Below are positions 10,367 to 19,351 of a stretch of DNA of 64,000 nt, in pieces; positions within the stretch are counted from its first letter, which is position 1, and each line of letters opens with the position of its first letter. The translations under genes were made by a program, and so were the position numbers. The DNA is from Naegleria lovaniensis. Lineage: Eukaryota; Heterolobosea; Eutetramitea; Acrasida; Naegleriidae. The notes beneath the pieces are model-generated. The model was given only the letters and a program-made list of their open reading frames with translations. It had not been told where the DNA came from and ran no database searches. The stretch is taken from the NCBI RefSeq assembly GCF_003324165.1, contig NW_025407882.1:62001-126000 (forward strand), written 5' to 3'.

Positions 10367-10823
10367 TCCGTCATGGTCTTTTTCAAACGATACTAGGTCA
10401 TTGAGAGGTCAATGTTGAACTTAATCAGTGTTGTTGATAATATATATATTATGTTGTGCACAAACAACATTTAAGCTCACTCGTCCATTGGTGTCGTGAT
10501 CCTTATGAACCGTTTTTCTCTTTGAAAGTCTAAAAAATTGAACTCCATTCATGCACAGAGAGGAATTCACATGGATCATCATACTCTCTAATGAGATGCT
10601 GCTTTTGAAACACAACAACTCAACAACAATGACATTCGATACTCGAACGTTGACTCATAACCCCACAAGAAAACATTGATTTCAAAAGGATGATCTATAC
10701 TATTTTAACAAATCACAACTTTGGGAAATCACATTTATTTTGCATTGTTACAACAATGGAACCATTGGATCCATTTCAAATCTCAATTAACGATCCATCA
10801 CCACTCACTCAATCGATTGCATC
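10367..10823. other. Convergent 3' gap
   Basis: Lies between the stop codons of two convergent genes and should contain both polyadenylation regions. It is AT-rich with a TATATATATT run near 10440. No conserved open frame or RNA gene was recognised. Confidence 0.5.
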
Positions 10824-11390
10824 TTATTGATTACGACTAGTTCCAGTAATTTGTTCAGTCACAGTATCCACAAGACCAGTGACTGGATGCAACAACTTGG
10901 CGCCAGTGACTGGAGCTCGAGGATGAGGCATGGTTGGAGCGTTTTGTTTTGCCCATTCCAAATCACGATACAATTGAGAGAGTTCATTGGAAGAGAGTTG
11001 TTCTCTCAATTTAGGGAAAATGATATTCTCTTCTTCTTTCATGTGATCTTCAAGGCCGGAGAAGAGTTTTTCACATTCTTGGAAAAACGAGTCACGATAA
11101 GTAAAGTTGCCAGTGGTCAAGACATCAAGATTGTCCAACAAGAATTGCATAATTTCTTTTGCTACTTGATTATCGACCAATTCCTTGTCGTAGAGGAATT
11201 TACCATTATCAAACTTTTTCGTGATCAATTCGTACAAGTATCGTTCCTCAGCAGATGTGTGTTGACACACAAAGGTTATAATGTCCTTAATAATGTCGCG
11301 ACGAAGGGTCCAATTGGTTTCATTGCGGAATTGAGAGAAGCGATCACGAAGCCAGACATGATCGTTTTCAAGGTAGGAAAGTCCGTCCAT
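10824..11390 (-). CDS. Hemerythrin HHE-domain protein
   Basis: Single exon, 188 residues. Residues 1-130 form a four-helix-bundle hemerythrin-like domain: ENDHVWLRDRF (H11), CQHTSAEERYLY (H44, E48) and GLEDHMKEEENIIFP (H116, E120). The position that often carries another His in the third helix (VDNQVAKEI) has Asn/Gln instead, so the di-iron site may be incomplete or use other ligands. The C-terminal 40 residues are Pro/Gly-rich. Cytosolic HHE proteins bind O2, nitric oxide or metal and act in stress defence or iron handling; heterolobosean amoebae are known to have hemerythrins. Confidence 0.9.
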   Translation of the reverse strand: MDGLSYLENDHVWLRDRFSQFRNETNWTLRRDIIKDIITFVCQHTSAEERYLYELITKKFDNGKFLYDKELVDNQVAKEIMQFLLDNLDVLTTGNFTYRDSFFQECEKLFSGLEDHMKEEENIIFPKLREQLSSNELSQLYRDLEWAKQNAPTMPHPRAPVTGAKLLHPVTGLVDTVTEQITGTSRNQ

Positions 11391-11831
11391 TTTGTATTGG
11401 AGTAGTTGTTGTTGTTATGATTGATGGTTTGTTGGAAATTTGGAGTGAAGATATTGTTACAAAAAGTGTGAAGATTTTTTTGAGGGAATTTATTTCTATT
11501 GTGAAGGTACAGAGTGGATGCTTGGTGCAATGCAACACATGTGAGGAAGGTTGTCGTTTTGAACAGTTGGATTTTTCAGATTTAGGAAACATCTTGAATT
11601 GGAAATTCAAAAAAGGAGATTCCTTGAATTTGGAAATTCTGTCAATTCATACAAGAAACAAACAAGAGAAAACTATTTAGAATGTCATTGTTAATTTCAT
11701 GAGGAAAATCCCCGAGTTCTTGTATGTTACAATCAACCTAGAGTCCTTGTTCCGTAAATTGTTAACATCAACCATTGGTGCCATACAAATGTTTCACAAT
11801 AAATAGGAAGCAATTCATTCTCAAATCAAAC
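11391..11831. other. Gap between hemerythrin and transporter
   Basis: A 441-bp region between two minus-strand genes. It holds the hemerythrin promoter and the transporter's 3' end. An 87-codon plus-strand open stretch (11417-11680) has no recognisable features and is probably chance. Confidence 0.45.
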
Positions 11832-14315
11832 TCACACTTGATCTTCATCAATAGCTGCAGCAGCCAATGCCTCCGTCGAGTCTTCTCCAGAATTAATATT
11901 CAATGGTTGTTTTAAATCCTCCTTCGAAAAGGAACTCACAAATTCTTTCATGTCATCACCTCCAACTTCTTCATTTTCTTCCACAGACGGCCAAATTGCA
12001 AAAATTGCAAAAATAACAAGACATGACAACACCAAAAGCCAGCCCAATACAAGAGACAAGACATCATATTTGGATGGATCCTTAAATGTTGAAAATGGAT
12101 GAATGGATTCTGTTACTAAATTCCAAATTAAAAATACAAATAAACTGAGAGGTGTTAAATATTTCACAACAAGACTCCAAATGAGAAATGGACCAATGGT
12201 TGTGTCTCGTTCAATTCTCTCTCGGAATGAATCCACTGAAAAGCAAATAATTCCCTTAAAATTATTCCAAGATTTGTGTTGAGAGAATTTGGAAAATCGT
12301 TTTCGAATAAATTTGAAAAGTGTCAATGAAGATTCCGAGTTTGGTTGAAGACGATTCGATGATACATGGTCTATTCCATTTTGGTTATTCATGAGAGGTG
12401 AAATTTTGATGGCTCCTCCTTCTGGATTCGATGAAAAGTATCCAATAACGAGACATTCCATTAAGGCAATCAATCCCATTCCATAATTTCCAACATAATG
12501 ATCCACAATTTCCAAAATATAATAACCATTCGATAATGTAAATGGAATTCCAAAGAAAAATGAAATTCCACACACCACAAATGTAATGACAAATCGTCGA
12601 GTATTTCTTCGTGGAATTAAATTTTTCACACAATCAATCAAAGCTTCTGAAAAATAGAGTGTGCTATTAAAACCCACAAAAATCAATGAAAATATTAAAA
12701 TCACTGTGAACATGTGTGGAATTGGGAAAAGATTCGTTGCTGCTTCGATCATGACAAAAATTGGAGAACCAATTCCAGCATGAAAATGAGAATTGATTTC
12801 ATCTGGAGTTTTGCTAGTGACAGCTAAATAACCTAAAACGGCATAGTAAGAAACTCCACTAATGACTGAAACGAGAATTCCTGCAAAGAGTATCATGAAA
12901 GAGTTGAGAACAATGTCCTTATTTCCATTTTTGAATTGAGAGGAATACATGGTAAGATAACCATTGGAAATTCCACTTTGAAAATTTGTGAATTAGAGTT
13001 TCGTGTGGTAAATGATTTGACAAATTTGGATTTTTCAACGTGTCATTTAGAATTTGAAATTAAAAATTTTAAAACCTACTAGGTAAAACATATTTGACCA
13101 AATGCACCTAACCATAAATCACCCTTGGCCAATCTTTTCAAGAATTTAAAGAAATAAAAAGTAGTTGACCAAAAATATTCGTTTTCCAAACAACATTCAT
13201 CCAAAACATTAAAACATTTCAAACCAATCAACTTACAACATCCAATCTGGTTTTAAAAATTGTAAAATTCCAATTCCAGATCCAACTTCAAACAAGACTC
13301 GAATCAAAATCACTAATAACATCAAGACATAGATGGAACTAAACACAGCTGCAAACCATCTCACAATCTTACTGACAGATTCCAAAAATAGAAACCAATA
13401 ACTTAGAAACCAAAAGGAAGCGAGAGCGACCAAGACAGGCCACGAAAGAAATCCACTCATGTCATACCAGTTGGTACTAATTTTTAAAATTTGAGATTTG
13501 AAAAAATGTTCAGGAGTTCCAGACCAAGGCATGGGATCTGTGTGTCATGAATATGAGTGAATTGTATATCATATTTGGAAATAAATTACAAAAAAATTTA
13601 CAAGTTGACCATGAATAAATGTGTGACAAAAACATTTCACACACTTACCTGAAAATATATTTCCAAAATAAACTCCAAGCCATGAAGTAATTACAGAATA
13701 ATACGATGAAATAATCACGCTTCCAAGAATGCATGAGGCCATTCCAATTCCACTCGATCGTCGATTCCATCTCGCCAATGAAAACAAAAAATTCTTTCCA
13801 GAAATGTAACCAAGTGAGTAATCGAGAATAATTAAAGGCAGTCCAATAATTGCTAATAAGAGAAAATATGGAATGATGAAGGCACCTCCATGAAATTTGT
13901 GTGAAATGTATGGAAATCTTAACAAACTGCCAAATGTCAAAACAATTCCAATATTGCTAGTCAAGGTGTAAAAGAAGGACAAAACTTTCACCATTGGATT
14001 TCGTGATTTCATTCCATTTTTTGCATTATCTTTCGAATGATACACATAATATTCATTATTATTATTAATACTCGATCCACGACTCATCTGTCGTCTGTCA
14101 TCCATCATACTTTGAACCGCATAATGATTAATCGGAGCATTCAAATGATGTGAAATAATTTGTTTGTTATTGTCATCATCATTAACAACCGGAATGGAAT
14201 GAAACACATTCGAATCATCTTGACTTCCAATAGATCCATAATTTTGTGAATTTTGTGAAAGAGAGGAAAGAGAACGTTCTCGGGAAGTGTTTGGTGTGCG
14301 AGTAAGAATACTCAT
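11832..14315 (-). CDS. Sodium:neurotransmitter symporter (SLC6)-like transporter
   Basis: Four exons: 13649..14315, 13237..13537, 13080..13133 and 11832..12975, giving about 721 residues. Introns are GT-AG (donors GTAAGT, GTAAGT, GTAGGT). The 54-nt third exon supplies the start of TM6 (GDLWLGAFGQICFT), which joins GISNGYLTMYSS and aligns residue for residue with the unwound TM6 of LeuT. TM1 carries the family signature in altered form: FGSLLRFPY, where the Na+-binding Asn of GNxWRFPY is Ser, followed by HGGAFIIPYFLLL. A cytosolic N-terminal extension of about 110 residues is Asn/Ser-rich, and about eleven membrane segments are visible. The likely role is uptake of an amino acid or amine at the plasma membrane. 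The Asn-to-Ser change raises doubt about normal Na+ coupling. Confidence 0.88.
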
Positions 14316-14556
14316 AATGTGTCGTGCTGCTCAGAATAATGATGATGTATGTAGAAACGCGCGTTGGTATGAGATTTGAATTTCGAGGTTTGCGTGTGAT
14401 GAGAGATTTTGATTTTTTTCAAGATTTTTAAAAATCAAGGAAAAGCGACATGGTTGGGAATGGAAAAGATTCCAAAAGATTTCTTATTCCTGTGAAGTGA
14501 TAAGTGTTTCGCTGTTTGTTAATCTCGTCATGGAATGGGGATGAGAATGGCAATAA

Positions 14557-15626
14557 ATGAAAAAAATTATTGCATTCCAAAAGAAGAAGAATTTAATTAC
14601 GGCCCGATTGTTTCAATTATCGAGAAAATATTCATTCAGTTTGAATACAAGGGTTGATTTGAATTTAGGAATGAAAGAAATGTCATTGAAGAAACAATTT
14701 TTAACGTCGGAAGAGGCTATTAAAATTGATCAACTGCTCATGGATAAGAATGTACATGGATTTTCAATTGATCAGTTGATGGAAATGGCAGGCATGTATT
14801 GATACATGATTAACGATGGATTAATAATTTTGAATTATTTGAATTTAATTGTTGCAATTACACTGGGCATAATTTTGAATTATGAATAATTTTGTTGGAT
14901 GGAAAATTGGCTTAATAACATAATAGGAATGTCTGTGGCTCATGCATGTTTTGATTATGCTCCTCCAAATGACGCTTCCAACAATTCTTGTTTGAGTAGG
15001 TGTTTTGATGTCTATACTCAAAAATATAACGATTTTTCGTTATGAAACAAGTTGTATGTGGTCCAGGAAACAATGGAGGAGACGGTCTCGTGGCAGCACG
15101 ACATTTGAAACATTTTGGATACTCACCTGTAATTTTGTATCCCAAAGAAACAACCAATGAGTTATATCTTCGATTATTAACACAATGCAAACAATTGGAA
15201 ATTCCAATATTTAAATCCATACAAGAATTATTAGAACACTACAGTCATACTTTTGAAAATTTCAAATTCATTCTTGATGGAATATTCGGGTTTTCTTTTT
15301 CTGCCAAAAGTGGAATTCGGGAACCTTACAAACAAATTATTGAAACGTTAAATGAGAAAGCCAAACAGCAAAAGGTGCCAATGATTTGTATTGATATTCC
15401 CTCAGGATGGGATGTCAACAATTCCAATGTTGAGGAAAATCTACAGAATGGAGGTCTCTATTGTGACGTGTTAATTTCACTGACTGCTCCGAAATTGTGT
15501 GCTCAATATTTTAAGGGTGTTCATTATGTTGGTGGAAGATTTATTCCACCCTCTCTTCAAACAGAATTGAATTTGCAATTGCCTCAATACCAAGGTACAG
15601 ATATTATTGCAAAGATTCACTATTAA
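14557..15626 (+). CDS. NAXE: NAD(P)H-hydrate epimerase
   Basis: Three exons, 14557..14791, 14927..14995 and 15052..15626, give about 292 residues. The product matches the YjeF-N/NAXE family: FLTSEEAIKIDQLLMD and FSIDQLMEMAG near residues 47-78, then VCGPGNNGGDGLVAARHLKHFGY (the NAD(P)HX-binding loop), ILDGIFGFSF (K+ and substrate region), and MICIDIPSGWDVN. The enzyme interconverts R and S forms of hydrated NAD(P)H so that the dehydratase can repair it. The first 30 residues are basic with no acids and suggest mitochondrial targeting. The first intron appears to start GCATGT and end TAATAG, a GC-AG intron; the second is GT-AG and only 56 bp. Confidence 0.9.
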
Positions 15627-15772
15627 ATTTGATGTGTTCAAACTGTTCTAATGTGAAGAATGAAGCGCCACCTTTCTCTTCATCTCAGGTATTGTTGGAC
15701 AAAAAGATGTGAATTTTCTTCTCTAATTCGTGCACTCCCAATCAAAATAAAAATTCTTGTTTGAAGAAAAAA

Positions 15773-16045
15773 ATGTCCTCCTTTCTCAAAGCAACTTTTG
15801 ATTTCATCTTTCCGAAGAGTCGAGTCACTGGAAGACGACCTTTTCTTGTGGCATCTATTCTTTTTGTTTCATACTTGACATTATTTTCACCTCGTGCAGG
15901 ACATGAAGCAAGTGGTGCTGACATTGGACGTTCAACTCTGGTTTCGGATCAAATTATTGCGGATGATGTAAACAAGAAGATGAGGTTATTGGCAGAAAGA
16001 AAGAAGTTGAAAGAACACAAAAGTACTCATTTAGATGAAGAATAA
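15773..16045 (+). CDS. Small single-pass membrane protein
   Basis: Encodes 90 residues from an ATG in an AAAAAAATG context. A basic N-terminal segment (KSRVTGRR) precedes one hydrophobic helix (about residues 24-40, LVASILFVSYLTLF). A polar, charged, helix-forming C-terminal tail (MRLLAERKKLKEHK) follows. The shape fits small mitochondrial inner-membrane or assembly-factor proteins, but no family was identified. It lies 147 bp downstream of NAXE on the same strand. Confidence 0.6.
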   Translation: MSSFLKATFDFIFPKSRVTGRRPFLVASILFVSYLTLFSPRAGHEASGADIGRSTLVSDQIIADDVNKKMRLLAERKKLKEHKSTHLDEE

Positions 16046-16318
16046 TTATCATCATCATGATTAATATGATTTAAAATAATTTTCTACACATTGTGCAGAA
16101 ATAACAATATATTGAGCGCTGCTTTTATCAATTAATAACCATTCCATCAACAATATATTTCATGATATTATTTAACCATCCATCGGATACCCATCCAATT
16201 TCTAGGTTTTTCACCCTGACAATAAATTCATGTAAGTAACAGCAGGATCATCATGACGACGAAACAGAAATACTCATTGAAAATATATCCTTTGACTTTA
16301 CGCAACGACAATTATTAT

Positions 16319-18724
16319 TTACATGTAATTTATTAATTCATCCGTTAATGCAGCACAATTTTCCAATACTTTGATATCTTTTCTTCGTCTTCTTTGCTTT
16401 TCGTCTCTCGCTTCTTTGCTGTCCGATGTGGGTGAGAGAAGTCTCGGAACTTCTTTTCGAGTGATGATAGGCTGCTGACTATGATTACCACTGCTACTCA
16501 CTGGTTGCTGCTGTTGCGTAGCATTAAGGGCATTCCATGTGTCCTCATCATACGGAGTGGCTGCAGAGGATGCTCTCGATGACGACACCGAAACACATTC
16601 CGATAATGGAGTTCTGTATGAAATGGGTTGAGCTCGAGCTGCCCGAGCAAATTCCGAGTTGGAGAGTTGAGTCATGCGTTCTCTCACTTTTCGAACGGCT
16701 TGCAGAAATACTTGTTCCACTTCCAATGGGTTTTGATTTGAAATTTCCATAAAGTAGCAATTCTCACCGATGGTAGCTGCTAATTGCTCTCCTTCTTCGA
16801 ATGTGACTTGTCTCTCTGTCTCTGTACATCCACACATGGCATACTCGTATTGTGAATAGATGGAAGGTCGTCGCTTATTGGACTTGGTGATTGGAATGCG
16901 TGCTGGAAGAGAGTGAATGAATTGAGTTTTGTCTTCATTGCTTAATCCAAAGCCGTAATAGAAGCCATACATGTCTGAACTGTTGTTGTTGTTATTATTG
17001 GTGGGTGGTTGTTGAACAATGGATGGTCGTCGTTCTTGTTGTGACGTTGTTGGTACTGTGAAAGAGGACGAATTGGTAAGCTGGTGAATCAGGTTACTTC
17101 GTGCAATAGATGGATCTTGATCTCGTTTCGTACCCACAAGTAAGATGGTGGGCTGGAAGGAATAATATTTACATCGTGGAGAACGTTTAGTAAGGGAGCC
17201 CTTCTTTTTAGAGTTATTAGCAAGCTCTTCATTGTAATTTTTCAAATGTGACTCGACAGCCAACAGTTGGAGATTTTCATAGATTTGTAAAACCTTCTCA
17301 AAGGAGGAATAATCTGAAATGGAATACATGAGTAAGATGACCACATTGGATGCAAAGAAGGACCCATTGGAAGACGAAGAAATTTGATTCATGATAGACT
17401 TTTTCAACTCCCTTTCGAGTTGTACACAACTATTTCTTCGAGGAGACGACGAGGTCATATTCTTGCTGCTTGTATTGCTTGATGCATCTGTCAAGGTGCA
17501 ACTCTCTGCCATGGAAGAACCTAATATTGTTGTGGAGACGAGCGAGCTGCTACAACTCGATGAATTATTACTGAATGAGCAATTATTTAAGGAATCACTA
17601 TTAGGATGATTCTGTTCTGCTGCTGAAGCATTTTCAACAATTGAGGTAATTGCTTTGGAGGGTTTTGAGAGGTGTTCAACTAAATTGGATGTACTGCTCT
17701 GAGAGCTTTGTAACGAGCTTGTGCTATTTGAGACATCTTGAGGCGATTGCAATGACGACTCGTTTTGCAAGAGAACATCACCCCATGTGTCCAAAATATG
17801 AATGCTTGTCGTTTCACCATCAATATCAACCACCTTTTTGAATTGATCCTCCACTGTGGAAACATGTTGAGATGGAAATATTCCTTTCAGATATTGACTA
17901 CAAAGGGCACTCTTTCCCACAGCTGTAGCACCCAGTACGAGAACCTTAATGTCCTTCGATTCTTGTTGTTCCTTATTCGAGAAGAGAGTGGATTTGAGAA
18001 ATTGTCTAGGAGATGGAAATGATCGACCAGATGAGGACGAGGAGGACATGCTATAGGGATTGGCTGATATAAAGCCACTACCCGAATAGTTTCCACTTTG
18101 AAGTTGCTGCAGTGTGACCGAGACGGGTCTCTTTTTAGGATGCACTCCATCTGAGATGGCTCGATTTCGACCTCTCTCACTTTGCTTGGGGTTCTGATGA
18201 TGATTTCTACTGGCATTACTTCTACTCGTATCCATGGAACATCTCTCGGTATAATAACCATGTGTGGTGGAAGATGAGGGCGAACCAAGTTGTTCCAAAG
18301 CCACAGCTGCTTCAATATCATCAAAATTAAGGTTAGAATTTCGATTCAGAGAGTGACGAATCTTGTTGAGCTTATCCTTAAAGAAGTGTCCAATAGAGAG
18401 ACGAAGAGAGTTACGATTTCGGGGCACGTTCGTTTCAGTATGACTACTCTGTTGATCTTGAGTGCTTGATTCTACGGTCTGGTTGTTGTGCTGTTGACGA
18501 TGAGCCAGAAAAATGTCCATGCTTGGCCGTTCTGATGTCGTTGTGGACATGTTGGAATCTGCCAAATTCATTTCTGTGGCGAGGAAAGGAGGAGAATTTA
18601 GGGTAGAAGTGGAGGTAGACGTGGCGGTGTTGGTGGTTGTTGATTTGTTGGTGGTAGAGGTAGAAGACTTGGATTTAGTTGTGGTTTGATTGGAACCACT
18701 TGATTTGTTCTTTCTGAAAAACAT
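16319..18724 (-). CDS. Ras-like GTPase with long low-complexity insertions
   Basis: Single exon, about 801 residues from the ATG at 18724. Ser/Thr/Asn-rich sequence fills residues 1-255. The GTPase motifs follow in order: P-loop GATAVGKSA near 265, switch I VSTVEDQFKK (compare Ras PTIEDSYRK), G3 as LDTWGD near 312, G4 as VGTKRDQD near 530, and a G5-like CYFMEIS near 655. Between G3 and G4, where Ras has about 55 residues, roughly 215 are present, mostly Ser-rich; another long insertion separates G4 from G5. The catalytic Gln of DTAGQ is Asp, and there is no CaaX tail. It may be a signalling GTPase with weak hydrolysis, or a pseudo-GTPase scaffold. Confidence 0.8.
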   Translation of the reverse strand: MFFRKNKSSGSNQTTTKSKSSTSTTNKSTTTNTATSTSTSTLNSPPFLATEMNLADSNMSTTTSERPSMDIFLAHRQQHNNQTVESSTQDQQSSHTETNVPRNRNSLRLSIGHFFKDKLNKIRHSLNRNSNLNFDDIEAAVALEQLGSPSSSTTHGYYTERCSMDTSRSNASRNHHQNPKQSERGRNRAISDGVHPKKRPVSVTLQQLQSGNYSGSGFISANPYSMSSSSSSGRSFPSPRQFLKSTLFSNKEQQESKDIKVLVLGATAVGKSALCSQYLKGIFPSQHVSTVEDQFKKVVDIDGETTSIHILDTWGDVLLQNESSLQSPQDVSNSTSSLQSSQSSTSNLVEHLSKPSKAITSIVENASAAEQNHPNSDSLNNCSFSNNSSSCSSSLVSTTILGSSMAESCTLTDASSNTSSKNMTSSSPRRNSCVQLERELKKSIMNQISSSSNGSFFASNVVILLMYSISDYSSFEKVLQIYENLQLLAVESHLKNYNEELANNSKKKGSLTKRSPRCKYYSFQPTILLVGTKRDQDPSIARSNLIHQLTNSSSFTVPTTSQQERRPSIVQQPPTNNNNNNSSDMYGFYYGFGLSNEDKTQFIHSLPARIPITKSNKRRPSIYSQYEYAMCGCTETERQVTFEEGEQLAATIGENCYFMEISNQNPLEVEQVFLQAVRKVRERMTQLSNSEFARAARAQPISYRTPLSECVSVSSSRASSAATPYDEDTWNALNATQQQQPVSSSGNHSQQPIITRKEVPRLLSPTSDSKEARDEKQRRRRKDIKVLENCAALTDELINYM

Positions 18725-19351
18725 TCTCAATGGAGGAAAATGTTGACGATGAGACGGAAATTGATGTTACTGATGATGGCAGTATTGAAGAATATTGTTC
18801 TCTCGTTGTAATATTGACTTTGTTTTGTGTGCTGAAAATTTCAACGTTGCGTTTGGGATCTTACAATCTATGAAAATAATGGCGGTAAAAAGTGTCACAA
18901 GAGAAACTGCTGATGCACGCGATTCGTTAGCGAGTAACACAGTCTCAGTGAGCAACAATTGTTGAAGAGCTGATGCTCAAAATACTTGACACAAGAGTTG
19001 ACAAGAATGAGGTTGTTGTTTTTTTGTATTGAGATGATCACCTTGAAACTTTCTAACTGCTACCCAAACACTCTGCACATCTTTTCATTCAACAGTACAT
19101 GTTTGGACTTGTTCCACAAAAGTTGAGCATCATCTTGGCTGATGCATAGCACATAAAGGAAAGTGATGAGAAAAGGATTTGTGAATTTACGTTTGGTAAT
19201 GCATGCATTCTTTAGTCCATGATGTTGAATGCCTAGAATTGCCTGTGAATGGAGCATGACCCTGGTCCAAAAATCAACAAGTTTGATCTTTGGAATTCAA
19301 CGTTTTTTTCAAATTCTTGAAATGGTTTGAAATTTGAGAGCAACGAAAAAA
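18725..19351. other. Divergent intergenic region
   Basis: 627 bp between two divergently transcribed genes, so it should carry both promoters. It is AT-rich with short open stretches on the minus strand (about 60 codons) that have no recognisable features. No RNA gene was seen. Confidence 0.5.

Noticed and set aside
10827-11405. 192-codon plus-strand open frame
   Set aside because: It is opposite the hemerythrin gene, which has clear family motifs on the minus strand.
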